Source of the DNA: Modestobacter versicolor
GTDB lineage: Bacteria; Actinomycetota; Actinomycetes; Mycobacteriales; Geodermatophilaceae
Assembly (NCBI RefSeq): GCF_014195485.1
Contig: NZ_JACIBU010000001.1
Location: 3,100,001-3,164,000, forward strand
Direction of reading: 5' to 3'
Length of the DNA: 64,000 nt
Of this stretch, positions 6,390-14,949 are shown one piece after another; position 1 is the first letter of the stretch, and each line of letters starts with the position of its first letter. The notes under the pieces are model-generated. The model was not told the DNA's origin. It saw only the letters and a list, made by a program, of their open reading frames with translations, and made no database searches. The translations under genes and the position numbers were made by a program.

Positions 6390-8936
6390 TCAGGGCGTCG
6401 GCGGCACGACCTCCGGCCCGGCCTCCGCCGGGCGCGGCCCGTCCTCCCAGTGCAACCGGACGGCGACCAGCGCGACGTCGTCCTCCGAGCCCCGCGGTCG
6501 CATCCGGGTCAGCACCTGGTCGCAGAGCTCCTCCAGCTCCAGCTCCCCGAGCTCGGCGAGCAGCTCGGCCAGCCGCGCGACGCCGTCGTCCAGCGGCAGG
6601 TCCGGCCCCTCGACCAGGCCGTCGGTGTACATCAGGACCGTCGCTCCCCGGCTCAGCACGACCACGTGCTCGCGGCGGACGGCGAGCGGGTCGACGCCGA
6701 GCATCAGGTCCGCCCGCTCGGTGGCGAGAACCTGCACGTGGCCGTCGGGGTGCAGCACCAGCAGCGGTGGGTGGCCGGCGTTCGACCAGCGCAGCCGGGT
6801 CTCCCCGCGCTCCCGGTCGACCGCCTCCTGCTCCAGCCGGGCCACCGCCGCGGTGGCCAGGGTGTGCACCTGCAGCCCCTCCATCGCCCGGTCCAGGGCC
6901 GCCAGGACGGCGGCCGGGCCGTTCCCGCCGCTGTAGGCGATCCCGCGCAGCAGGCTGCGCAGCTGGCCCATCGCGGCCGCGGCGACCGTGTCGTGGCCGA
7001 CGACGTCGCCGATGGCCAGCACGGTGGCCCCGCCCGGCTGGAGGAACGCGTCGTACCAGTCGCCGCCGACCTGGGCGGCCTGGACGGCGGGGACGTAGCG
7101 CACCGCGACCTGCGAGTGGTCGGGCTCGGGCGGGTCGGTGAGCAGGCTGCGCTGCAGCTCCTCCGCCATCCGGCGCTGCTGCTCGTGCAGCGCGGCGCTG
7201 TCCAGGGCCAGGGCGGCCCGGTCGGCGACCTCGCGCAGGGTGGCCCGGTCGACGGCGTCCATCGGGTCGCGGCCCTTGTCCCGGTACAGGCTCATCGCGC
7301 CGAGCACCCGGCCGCGGGCGACCAGCGCCAGGGCGACCGCCGTCCCGGGGTCCAGCTGCCAGTAGACGTCGCGCGCCGGCCCGTCGGGCAGCCCCCGGCC
7401 GACCGCGGCGGCGACGTCGGGCACCACGACGACCTCGCCGGTGGCCAGCGCGTCGACGATCGGCGCCGTCGAGTTCAGCGCCCCCAGCCGGACCCGGGCG
7501 TACTCGGCCGCCACCGGCCGGAGCTCGGGGTCGGCGTGCCAGCTGCCGACGTCGTGCAGCCGGCCGTCCTCCCCCACCAGGCTGGCGATCGCCCAGTCGG
7601 CGAGCTCGGGGACGACGGCGTGCAGCAGCTCCTGCAGCGCCCCGTGCCCGCCGCGCCGGTCGATCAGCGCGGTGGAGAGGGTGTCGGAGACCCGGGCGAT
7701 GAGCGCCAGCCGGCGGGCGTCCCGCCGGGCGGTCTCCTCCGCGCGCCGGCGCTCGGTGATGTCCAGGAAGTAGACCGACAGGCCGTCGGGGGCCGGCCAC
7801 ACCCGCAGCTCGTACCAGCCGTCCAGCGGCGGCGGGTAGTAGGCCTCGAACACGGTGGGCCGGCCGGTCTCCCGCGCGGCCCGGTAGTGCTCCTCGAACG
7901 GGCTGCCGACGGCGGCCGGGAACAGCTCCCAGATCGACCCGCCCAGCAGCTCTTCCCGGGACCGCCCCAGCAGCCGCTCGGCCTCGGCGTTGACGTAGCT
8001 GAAGGTCCAGTCCTCGGCGAGGGAGTAGAAGGCCGCCGACATCGACTCCAGCACCCGCGCCACCTGCGCCTCGCCCTCCCGGCGCCGGGTGGTGTCGTAG
8101 GCGGCGCCGAGCATCCGCACGCCGGCACCGCGCTCGTCGGGCAGCACCCGGCCCCGGCTGACCATCCAGCGGGTGCCGCCGGTGGGCAGCTGGACGCGGT
8201 ACTCGACCTCGAAGTCGCCGCACCGGTCGATGGCGGCCTGCAGCACGTCGCCGACCCGGGTGGCGTCGTCGGGGTGCAGCCGGTCGGTGAAGGCGTCGAT
8301 GCTCGCGGAGAAGCCGTCGGCCCCGTACCCGAACAGCTCCAGCAGCCGGTCGTCCCAGGCCAGCCGCCCGGAGACCAGGTCCCAGTCGAAGCTGCCGATG
8401 CCGGCCGCGTCGATGGCCAGGCCCCAGCGCAGCCGGCTGGCCTCGAACTCGGCGGTCAGCGCGGCCAGCTCCAGCTCGGTGGCCACCGGCATCGCCAGCT
8501 GGCCCAGCAGGACGACGTCGCCCTCGGTCCAGGTCCGGGGCTCGGGGCCGAAGACCGACAGGACGCCGATCACGTGGTCGCGGGCGGGGTCGACGAGCGG
8601 GACGCCGAGGAAGGCGACCGCGGCGCCCTCGCGGACCAGGGCCAGCTGCGCCGTCCGGGGGTCGGCGCGGGCGTCGCTGACGGCGAGGGGCGCCCGGTCG
8701 GCCGCGACCAGGCCGCTGAGGGTGTCGCCCGGGGGCAGCACGGTGCCGAGGGGACGCACGTGCGGCCCGGTGCCGCCGGCCATGGTCTGCACCTCGCCCA
8801 CGACGGCGACCCCCGCCGACGGCATGCCCAGCAGGGCGGCTGCCAGGTCGGTCAGCCGCTGCAGGCCCGGGGAGCCGACCGCCGTCGTCGCGACCCGGCG
8901 GGCCGCGGCGAGCCGCTCGGGGTCCAGCCGCACCAT
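6390..8936 (-). CDS. GAF-PAS-PAS-GAF-SpoIIE protein phosphatase
   Basis: An 848-residue multi-domain sensor phosphatase (PP2C/SpoIIE type), expected to dephosphorylate a STAS anti-antisigma factor. Approximate order: GAF (20-165), PAS (175-285; WDLVSGRLAWDDRLLELFGY), PAS (295-400; ending DITERRRAEE), GAF (410-590), SpoIIE (615-825). The catalytic part shows VGGDWYDAF, AIGDVVGHD, SNAGHPPLLVL, LMYTDGLVE and EDDVALVAVRL, so the metal-binding aspartates are intact. No transmembrane segment is seen, so it should sense cytoplasmic signals. Partner candidates are the RsbW-like proteins at 5948 and 13615 and the STAS protein at 13090. Confidence 0.93.
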   Translation of the reverse strand: MVRLDPERLAAARRVATTAVGSPGLQRLTDLAAALLGMPSAGVAVVGEVQTMAGGTGPHVRPLGTVLPPGDTLSGLVAADRAPLAVSDARADPRTAQLALVREGAAVAFLGVPLVDPARDHVIGVLSVFGPEPRTWTEGDVVLLGQLAMPVATELELAALTAEFEASRLRWGLAIDAAGIGSFDWDLVSGRLAWDDRLLELFGYGADGFSASIDAFTDRLHPDDATRVGDVLQAAIDRCGDFEVEYRVQLPTGGTRWMVSRGRVLPDERGAGVRMLGAAYDTTRRREGEAQVARVLESMSAAFYSLAEDWTFSYVNAEAERLLGRSREELLGGSIWELFPAAVGSPFEEHYRAARETGRPTVFEAYYPPPLDGWYELRVWPAPDGLSVYFLDITERRRAEETARRDARRLALIARVSDTLSTALIDRRGGHGALQELLHAVVPELADWAIASLVGEDGRLHDVGSWHADPELRPVAAEYARVRLGALNSTAPIVDALATGEVVVVPDVAAAVGRGLPDGPARDVYWQLDPGTAVALALVARGRVLGAMSLYRDKGRDPMDAVDRATLREVADRAALALDSAALHEQQRRMAEELQRSLLTDPPEPDHSQVAVRYVPAVQAAQVGGDWYDAFLQPGGATVLAIGDVVGHDTVAAAAMGQLRSLLRGIAYSGGNGPAAVLAALDRAMEGLQVHTLATAAVARLEQEAVDRERGETRLRWSNAGHPPLLVLHPDGHVQVLATERADLMLGVDPLAVRREHVVVLSRGATVLMYTDGLVEGPDLPLDDGVARLAELLAELGELELEELCDQVLTRMRPRGSEDDVALVAVRLHWEDGPRPAEAGPEVVPPTP

Positions 8937-9009
8937 GACCCCCTGCTCCCGTGGTCGTCCGGTGCGGGGGTCCTCCCCGCGCGTGCCGACCCGATCATGC
9001 CTGGTCCGG

Positions 9010-10830
9010 TCAGCGGCCGACGGCGTAGCCCTGCATCCCGCGCGGGTTGGCCGCGGCCCGCAGCACCCCGGTCTCCGGGTCGATCGACACCGCCGACAGC
9101 CGGCCGAGCGACCAGCCGTCGGAGACGGTGACGGTGTGCCCGCGGCGGCGGAGCTCGGCGATGGTCTGCTCGCCGAGCCGGTCCTCCACGACGATCTCGC
9201 CCGGCGTCATGTCCCTCGGGTAGAACGAGGACGGGAAGCTCGTCGTGTGCCAGGCCGGGGCGTCGATCGCCGCCTGCAGGTCCAGGCCGCCGAGCACGTG
9301 GGCCAGCCAGAAGCAGAGCTGCCACTGCTCCTGCTGGTCACCGCCGGGCGTGCCGAAGGCGAGGGTGGGGACGCCGCCGCGCAGCGCGAGCGACGGGGTG
9401 AGCGTGGTGCGCGGGCGCTTGCCCGGGAGCAGCGAGTTGGGCAGGCCCGGCTCGAGCCAGAACATCTGCGCCCGGGTGCCCAGCGCGAAGCCCAGCGACG
9501 GGATCACCGGCGAGCTCTGCAGCCAGCCGCCCGAGGGGGTGGCCGAGACGATGTTGCCCCAGCGGTCGACGACGTCGACGTGGCAGGTGTCGCCGCGGGT
9601 GGTGCCGCGGGTGTCGACCGTGGGCTCGCCGACCCCGGCGATCGTGCCGGCCGCGGGGCGGAGCCCGGCCGAGGCCTCCGTGACGAAGGCCGGCAACCGC
9701 GGCGGGCGCCCCCCTGGCGAGCCGGGCCGCAGCTCGGTGCTGGCCCGGTCGCTGATGAGCGCCCGCCGTTGCTCGGTGTAGGTGGCCGACAGCAGGTCGT
9801 CCACCGGTGCCGCTGCCGTGTCGCCGTACCAGGCCTCGCGGTCGGCCATCGCCAGCTTCACCGCCTCGGCGCTGGCGTGGACCAGGTCGGCGTCGGCGGT
9901 GCCCGACGCGTACCCGGACCCAGCACCCGCCGCCGGGTGGCCGTCCAGCATCGCGAGCGCCTGGAGCAGCGCCGGGCCCTGGGACCACGGCCCGGCCTTC
10001 GCGAGCGTCCACCCACGCCAGTCGAGGGTGACCGGCGGCTCGTACGTCGCCTGCCAGCTGGCCAGGTCCTCACCCGTGAGGAAGCCGCGGTGCGGGCGAC
10101 CGGAGTCGTCCATGACCGGGGAACGGGAGAACTCGTCGATCGCCTCGGCGACGAACCCCGTGTACCAGGCCGCCAGGGCCGCGTCGATCTGCGCCTCTCG
10201 GGAGGGTCCGCGCGCTGCGTCGAGCAGTCGGCGGTAGGTCGAGGCGAGGACCGGGTTGCGGAACAGGCGGCCGGCGGTGGGGGGTGCTCCGTCGGGGGCG
10301 AGCCAGGTGGCGGCCGAGGTAGGCCAGTGGGTACGGAAGTGCTCGGAGACCGAGGCGACGGTCGCGGCGACCCGCGGGAGGAGCGGGTGGCCGTGCTCGG
10401 CGTACTCGATGGCGAAGCGGAGGACGGCGTCCAGCGGCAGGGTGCCGTGGTCGCGCAGGAGGGTCAGCCAGGCGCCGAGGGCGCCCGGCACGGTGGCGGC
10501 GAGGAGCCCGGTGCCCGGGACGAGGTCGAGCCCCAGCTGGCTGTAGGACTCGATCGTCGCTGCGGCGGGGGCGACCCCCTGACCGGACAGGACGACGGGG
10601 ACCCCCGCACCGGTGGCTGCCCGCGGGCTCCGGGCGAAGAGGACGGGGACCTCGCCCCCGGGGCCGTTGAGGTGCGGTTCGACCACCTGCAGCGTGAGGC
10701 CCGCAGCGACCGCGGCATCGAAAGCGTTGCCACCGGCCTCGAGGGTCGCCATGCCCGCTGCGCTGGCGAGCCAGTGCGTCGAGGCGACCATCCCGAAGGT
10801 GCCGGCGAGTTCCGGGCGCGTGGTGAACAC
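9010..10830 (-). CDS. ggt: Gamma-glutamyltransferase family protein
   Basis: A 606-residue Ntn-hydrolase precursor of the gamma-glutamyltranspeptidase family, which cleaves or transfers gamma-glutamyl groups, classically of glutathione. The N-terminal family block GMVASTHWLASAAGMATLEAGGNAFDAAVA is present. The self-cleavage/nucleophile threonine is Thr415 in GDTCHVDVVDRWGNIV, where most relatives have GTTH. There is no clear signal peptide, so it may be cytoplasmic. The GTG start at 10830 lies six bases after a TAGGGT hexamer, suggesting a leaderless mRNA. Actinobacteria mostly lack glutathione, so the real substrate may be another gamma-glutamyl compound. Confidence 0.92.
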   Translation of the reverse strand: MFTTRPELAGTFGMVASTHWLASAAGMATLEAGGNAFDAAVAAGLTLQVVEPHLNGPGGEVPVLFARSPRAATGAGVPVVLSGQGVAPAAATIESYSQLGLDLVPGTGLLAATVPGALGAWLTLLRDHGTLPLDAVLRFAIEYAEHGHPLLPRVAATVASVSEHFRTHWPTSAATWLAPDGAPPTAGRLFRNPVLASTYRRLLDAARGPSREAQIDAALAAWYTGFVAEAIDEFSRSPVMDDSGRPHRGFLTGEDLASWQATYEPPVTLDWRGWTLAKAGPWSQGPALLQALAMLDGHPAAGAGSGYASGTADADLVHASAEAVKLAMADREAWYGDTAAAPVDDLLSATYTEQRRALISDRASTELRPGSPGGRPPRLPAFVTEASAGLRPAAGTIAGVGEPTVDTRGTTRGDTCHVDVVDRWGNIVSATPSGGWLQSSPVIPSLGFALGTRAQMFWLEPGLPNSLLPGKRPRTTLTPSLALRGGVPTLAFGTPGGDQQEQWQLCFWLAHVLGGLDLQAAIDAPAWHTTSFPSSFYPRDMTPGEIVVEDRLGEQTIAELRRRGHTVTVSDGWSLGRLSAVSIDPETGVLRAAANPRGMQGYAVGR

Positions 10831-11726
10831 GAGGCCACCCTAGGGACAGCGCACGCCCCCAGCCCGAGGAGCGACCGGCGGTGCGCCCGCTGCCAGGACT
10901 GCTGGCGGGCCGGGCGGGGTGCCGTGGGCGTGCTGGGCAGCTCCCGCACCGGCACCGGCCCGTCGTCGTCCGGGGCTCTGTGCCGGAGGTCGATGTCCGA
11001 GTGCCGGAGGTCGGCGGCGCGGCGCGGCCGGTCCGCCGGCTCGGGCAGCGGCGGCAGCGTCAGCCCGTAGACCGTCGGCGCGACGGGCCGGTCCCAGCTC
11101 AGCCGGTCGCCGTGCGTGCCACCGCCCCAGCCCGCGGCCTGCCGGGCGAGACCGCGCAGCCCGGTGACCAGCGACCGCACCGGTGCGGTCAACCGCGGCG
11201 CCGGGGGAGCCAGCCGGGCCCGCGTGCGCAGCAGGTCGACGGAGAAGTCGGTGGCGAACTCGATCGCCGCCTCGAGCTCGTGGTCGACGGGACGGGCGGC
11301 GGCCCGGCCGGACGGCGCGACGGGCGCGGCCGGGACGGCGGGCCGGGCGGGGAGGGACGCCGGGGTGGACCGGTCCGCACCGCCGCCGAGCCGGTGGACC
11401 CGCAGCGGTGTCGCCCGCCAGGCCAGGTGGGCGCCGTCCGGGCCGGCACCCCAGGTGGCGATCCGGCGGCCCAGCTGCTGCCAGCGGGAGGGCGCGGGCG
11501 GCGCGGGGACGGCGGCCGGCGCGCGGGTCGCGGCCCGGGACGGCACGCTGCCCGGGTCGACGCCCAGCACCCCGACGGCCAGGCCGAACGCCAGGCCGCG
11601 AGCCAGGTCACCGGTGGTGTGCGCCTCGGCCGGCTGCACCGGTCCGGTGCCGAACAGGCCGGGGCGGCCGGCGGTGCGGGAGGCGGGCACGTCGGTACGC
11701 CCGACCGCTGCCGTCTGGATCGCCAT
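10464..11726 (-). CDS. Hypothetical protein; frame runs on into ggt, true end uncertain
   Basis: ATG at 11726 is preceded by GGAGGG with good spacing, and codon use has strong third-position GC down to about 10845. There the frame lacks a stop and stays open 367 bases into ggt, ending formally at 10464 (420 residues). The credible part is about the first 293 residues. It has an alanine/proline-rich N-terminal third with a short GLAFGLAVGVLGVD segment, ELEAAIEFATDFSVDLLRTRARL in the middle, and a charged tail (DLRHSDIDLRHRAPDDDG). A TAG sits at 10840-10842 in another frame, so a frameshift or lost stop is possible. No family recognised. Confidence 0.5.
   Translation of the reverse strand: MAIQTAAVGRTDVPASRTAGRPGLFGTGPVQPAEAHTTGDLARGLAFGLAVGVLGVDPGSVPSRAATRAPAAVPAPPAPSRWQQLGRRIATWGAGPDGAHLAWRATPLRVHRLGGGADRSTPASLPARPAVPAAPVAPSGRAAARPVDHELEAAIEFATDFSVDLLRTRARLAPPAPRLTAPVRSLVTGLRGLARQAAGWGGGTHGDRLSWDRPVAPTVYGLTLPPLPEPADRPRRAADLRHSDIDLRHRAPDDDGPVPVRELPSTPTAPRPARQQSWQRAHRRSLLGLGACAVPRVASCSPRARNSPAPSGWSPRRTGSPAQRAWRPSRPVATLSMPRSLRASRCRWSNRTSTAPGARSPSSSPGARGQPPVRGSPSSCPVRGSPPPQRRSSPTASWGSTSSRAPGSSPPPCRAPSAPG
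10837..10842 (-). promoter_or_regulatory. Putative -10 element for leaderless ggt mRNA
   Basis: TAGGGT on the minus strand ends exactly six bases before the ggt GTG codon. It fits the TANNNT -10 pattern, and transcription would then start at or next to the start codon. The same layout is seen at cinA and glycerate kinase. Confidence 0.45.
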
Positions 11727-12013
11727 GTTCCGCCCTCCCGGGAAGTAGTCGCCGCGGCCGGGGAAGGGACCGCGGGCAAGGAGAAACCTAGGGACGACGG
11801 CGCCTCCGGACCCGTTCCCGGGACGCTCCGGTCCGGCCGCGTGACCGAACCGTTGCCCGACCCCCTCGCAGCGGTCGACGACCCACCCGTCACACCGGTC
11901 ACATGTCGACACCCACCGGGGAAACCGCAGGTCGCGCCCCTGGTCCGGGGTCGATGACCTCGGCGGACCGGGCGACGCACCGGCGTGTCGCGTGCGTCTG
12001 GTGGGATGTGGGC

Positions 12014-12979
12014 ATGGCCGCCACCCCGCTGGTGATCGACACCGACCCCGGCATCGACGACGCGCTGGCCCTGCTGCTCGCCCTGGCCAGCCCCGAGGTC
12101 GACCTGCGCCTGGTGACCACCGTGCACGGCAACGTCGACCTGGCGCAGACCACGGAGAACGCGCTGCGGGTGCTGCACCTGGCCGGCCGCTCCGACGTGC
12201 CGGTGGCGGTCGGGGCGCGCAGCTCGCTCGTCGTCCCGCAGGCCGAGCGGGCCGGGCACGTGCACGGGACGGCCGGGCTGGGCGGCGTCGTCCTGCCGGC
12301 GTCACCGGCCGCCGTCGACCCGCGGCCGGCGGTCGTCGCGCTGGCCGAGCTGCTGCTGACCAGCGAGGAGCCGGTCACCGTGGCGGCGATCGGCCCGCTG
12401 ACCAACATCGCCCTGCTGCTGGCGGTCTACCCCGACGCCGCGGCGCGGATCGGCCGGCTGGTGGTGATGGGCGGCTCCGCGGCCCGCGGCGGCAACGTCA
12501 CCGGGGCCGCCGAGTTCAACGTCTGGGCCGACCCGGAGGCGGCGGCGGTGGTGTTCTCCTCCGGCCTGCGCACGGTGATGGTGGGCCTGGACGTCACGCT
12601 CCCGACCGTGCTGACCGCCGAGGGCATCGCCCGGTTCGCCACGGCGGGGCCGGTGGGGGCGCAGGCCGCGGCCGTCGTCGCGCAGTACGTCGACCACGCC
12701 CGCACCGCGTACGGCATCGACGGGGTCGCCGTCCACGACGCCCTGGCGCTCACCGAGGCGATCGTCCCGGGCACGCTGCGCACGGTCCGCCGCGACGTCG
12801 TCGTCGACACCGGGCACGGTGCCGGACGGGGGCAGACGCTGGTCGACCGGCGGGCCCCCTCGGACGCCGTCACCGCGGTCGAGGTGGCCGAGGGCGTCGA
12901 CAGCGAGGCGGCCGTGGAGTTCCTGGTCAGCCGGCTCGCCGCGTTCGGCTCCGGGGCGGGCACGTCCGGGGGGCGGTGA
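12014..12979 (+). CDS. Nucleoside hydrolase (IUNH family)
   Basis: Hydrolyses the N-glycosidic bond of ribonucleosides for salvage. The 321-residue protein begins with the calcium-binding DTDPGIDDALALLLAL signature, continues with TTVHGNVDLAQTTENALRVL, AIGPLTNIALLL, VMGGSAARGGNVTGAAEFNVWADPEAA, and ends with VHDALAL holding the catalytic-site histidine. The length is typical. I chose the ATG at 12014 because DTDPGIDD normally lies within the first 10-15 residues; a longer in-frame extension to 11903 adds non-conserved sequence. Base specificity (inosine/uridine or pyrimidine) is not clear. The divergent 287-base gap upstream holds no other gene. Confidence 0.92.
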   Translation: MAATPLVIDTDPGIDDALALLLALASPEVDLRLVTTVHGNVDLAQTTENALRVLHLAGRSDVPVAVGARSSLVVPQAERAGHVHGTAGLGGVVLPASPAAVDPRPAVVALAELLLTSEEPVTVAAIGPLTNIALLLAVYPDAAARIGRLVVMGGSAARGGNVTGAAEFNVWADPEAAAVVFSSGLRTVMVGLDVTLPTVLTAEGIARFATAGPVGAQAAAVVAQYVDHARTAYGIDGVAVHDALALTEAIVPGTLRTVRRDVVVDTGHGAGRGQTLVDRRAPSDAVTAVEVAEGVDSEAAVEFLVSRLAAFGSGAGTSGGR

Positions 12980-13089
12980 ACCGTCCCCCCATGGGAGGAC
13001 GATCGACCAGGACGGGTTCCGGAACCGGACTCCGGGAACCGAGGATCGGCACGCAGGACCCGTCGAGCACACGGCGGGGACCAGGCCGG

Positions 13090-13518
13090 GTGGCGAGGAC
13101 GCCCCCGCGAGGAGGACTCATCAACACGGTCAGGTCGGGAGACGACGCGGCACCGTTCCAGGTGACGCTGGTCGACGGGCCCGAGGAGGGCCAGGTCGTC
13201 GCGCAGGTGCGCGGCGAGCTCGACGCCGCCGGCAACCCGCTGCTCCAGCAGACGCTGCTCAAGGCGCTGCGCCGGGCCGGACGGCTGCTCACCCTCGACC
13301 TGTCCGGCGTGACCTTCTTCGGCTCGGCCGGCGTCACGGCGCTGGTCTGGCTCAGCCAGCACCCCGAGGCCGAGGGCAAGCACGTCAAGGTGGTCGCGAC
13401 CAGCCGGATCGTCACCGGCCCGCTCGAGCTGACCGGCCTGCTGGACCGGCTCGACGTCCAGGGCATGCCCGGCGAGCCCCCGCGCCCCGGCGACCCGAGG
13501 ACCCCCTCCGCCGGCTGA
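13090..13518 (+). CDS. STAS domain anti-anti-sigma factor
   Basis: A small SpoIIAA/RsbV-like protein. VVAQVRGELDAAGNPLL and LDLSGVTFFGSAGVTALVWL match the STAS core, including the serine in FFGSAG that RsbW-type kinases phosphorylate. It lies 96 bases before an RsbW-like gene, a classic switch pair. The start is unclear: the GTG at 13090 (142 residues) has no ribosome site, while a perfect AGGAGG at 13110-13115 is followed four bases later by ATC in frame (132 residues, beginning I-N-T). If ATC was ATG or serves as a start, the shorter protein is correct. Confidence 0.8.
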   Translation: MARTPPRGGLINTVRSGDDAAPFQVTLVDGPEEGQVVAQVRGELDAAGNPLLQQTLLKALRRAGRLLTLDLSGVTFFGSAGVTALVWLSQHPEAEGKHVKVVATSRIVTGPLELTGLLDRLDVQGMPGEPPRPGDPRTPSAG

Positions 13519-13614
13519 GCGACGGCGCCCCGATCGGACCCCCGTGGTGCACGAGACCGCGGTGTCGGCCACGATGGGTGCCGGCGGACACCCGGCGGGA
13601 GGAGGACCTCGATC

Positions 13615-14097
13615 GTGAGCGCACTGGTCTGGCCCTCGGCAGCGATCCCGCAGGAGGACGGCGACGTCTGGCGGTGGGAGCTGCCGACGGTGCACGACGC
13701 CTCCCGGGTGCGGATGGACCTGCGCGCGCGGCTGGCCCACCCCTCGCTCGCCTCACGGTCGACCGAGGACGCCCGCGAGGGGCTGCTGCTGGTCTTCGAG
13801 GAGCTGTCGTCCAACGCGCTGCGGCACGGCGGCGGGGCGGTCGAGGCGCTGATCGTCGCCGTCCCCACGGGCTGGCTGATCGTGCTCACCGACGGGGCGC
13901 CCGACGCGCCGCCCCGCCCGGCCGTCGACCGCGACCCCGCCTTCGGCGGGATGGGGCTGCCGATGGTCGCCCAGCTGTCGGTCGACTACGGCTGGTGCAG
14001 CGAGCCCGGCCGCAAGCACGTCTGGGCCCGGCTTCCCTCCGGGATGACCGTCGCCTCGGTGCCGCAGCCGCGGTCGTCGTCCGGCCCGGCCGCCTAG
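13615..14097 (+). CDS. RsbW-like ATP-binding protein (anti-sigma kinase family)
   Basis: A 160-residue HATPase_c protein with N-box FEELSSNALRHGGG, a reduced G1 box DGAPDAPP and the lid FGGMGLPMVAQL. It aligns along its length with the protein at 5948-6388 (shared NALRHGGG, PPRPAVxRDP, and final KHVWARLP/KGVWALLP), so the two are paralogues. The GTG start follows GGAGGAGG. The STAS gene just upstream is the likely substrate. Its stop overlaps the stop of the convergent kinase gene in a CTAG at 14094-14097. Confidence 0.87.
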   Translation: MSALVWPSAAIPQEDGDVWRWELPTVHDASRVRMDLRARLAHPSLASRSTEDAREGLLLVFEELSSNALRHGGGAVEALIVAVPTGWLIVLTDGAPDAPPRPAVDRDPAFGGMGLPMVAQLSVDYGWCSEPGRKHVWARLPSGMTVASVPQPRSSSGPAA

Positions 14098-14549
14098 CGA
14101 AGGACCCGCCGGCGTGCACCGTCCACCTGCTCCACCTGCACGAAGCCCTCGGCGATGGACGGCGGGACCAGCCGGGCCGCGGTGCTGAACAGCCCGACGT
14201 CGGGCACCCTCGCGCGGCCGGTGCGGGCGTCGTTGCGACGCCGGCAGACCTCCAGCGGCGTGTCCAGGACGACCGCACGCACCGGGACGCCGGCCTCGCG
14301 GGCCAGCTCCACCAGCGGGGCGCGCTCTCCCGGAGCCGGGTTGGTGTTGTCGACGACGACGCTCCGGCCCGCGGCGAGCAGCTCGGCGACGACGCGGTGC
14401 TGCCGCTCCTCGCGACGCCGGGCGTTGGGCCAGTGGTCCTTGCTGACGACCACGTGCGTCCCGGCCAGGTGCTCGGCGACCCACGTCGACTTGCCCGACC
14501 CCTGCAGCCCGACCATCACGACGAGCTCCTGCACCGGCCGCGCGCCCAC
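14094..14549 (-). CDS. AAA-type P-loop kinase, polynucleotide kinase-like
   Basis: A 151-residue protein with Walker A GLQGSGKST near the N-terminus, VSKDHW, and DNTNPAPGERAPLVELAREAG with RRRNDARTGRARVP. This is the pattern of the AAA_33/T4 polynucleotide-kinase-like family that phosphorylates nucleic acid ends or small molecules. The GTG start at 14549 is two bases after the stop of the gene upstream, so the pair is co-transcribed. An internal GTG (reading VQELVV) would still keep the P-loop. The substrate is unknown. Confidence 0.82.
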   Translation of the reverse strand: MGARPVQELVVMVGLQGSGKSTWVAEHLAGTHVVVSKDHWPNARRREERQHRVVAELLAAGRSVVVDNTNPAPGERAPLVELAREAGVPVRAVVLDTPLEVCRRRNDARTGRARVPDVGLFSTAARLVPPSIAEGFVQVEQVDGARRRVLR

Positions 14550-14551
14550 TC

Positions 14552-14818
14552 CTAGGCGGCGCGCACCGGGCGGACCGGCGCGCTGACCTCGTCATCCTCG
14601 GCCCGCCGGGGGGCGGGGTGCTCCACCAGCGCCAGCACCCGGCCGGCCATGAACCGGGCGGTGCGCACCGGTGTGCCGCCACGGGTCACCTCCGTGACCT
14701 CGACGACCCCGCGGCCGTGCGTCGTCTCCACCCGGCGGCCTGCCCGGGTGGCCTCGATCTCGTAGGTGCGGCTGCTGCCGCCGGCGTCCACGACGACCTC
14801 GACCCGATCACCCTTCAC
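14552..14818 (-). CDS. Hypothetical protein, 88 residues
   Basis: A small protein with beta-rich character (VEVVVDAGGSSRTYEIEATRAGRRVETTHGRGVVEVTEVTR) and a proline/acidic tail. It is the first gene of a two-gene unit with the P-loop kinase, separated by two bases. Its ATG follows an A/G-rich stretch (GGGGAGGACGCTGTG). I recognise no family; coding bias and the tight spacing support it as real. Confidence 0.7.
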   Translation of the reverse strand: MKGDRVEVVVDAGGSSRTYEIEATRAGRRVETTHGRGVVEVTEVTRGGTPVRTARFMAGRVLALVEHPAPRRAEDDEVSAPVRPVRAA

Positions 14819-14949
14819 AGCGTCCTCCCCGTCCTCGTCCCCACCAGGTTGAACACCCCCTGGGGGTACCGGATTCCGCAGGTCAACGGTTCAGCGGGGG
14901 CCGGAGCGGGCACGGTGGAACAGTTGCCCGCGACCAGAGGAGGACCCCC

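Noticed and set aside
10881-11957. Plus-strand frame opposite the hypothetical gene at 10464-11726
   Set aside because: It has no ribosome site and an Arg/Gly/Pro-biased translation; third-position GC bias and GGAGGG support the minus strand.
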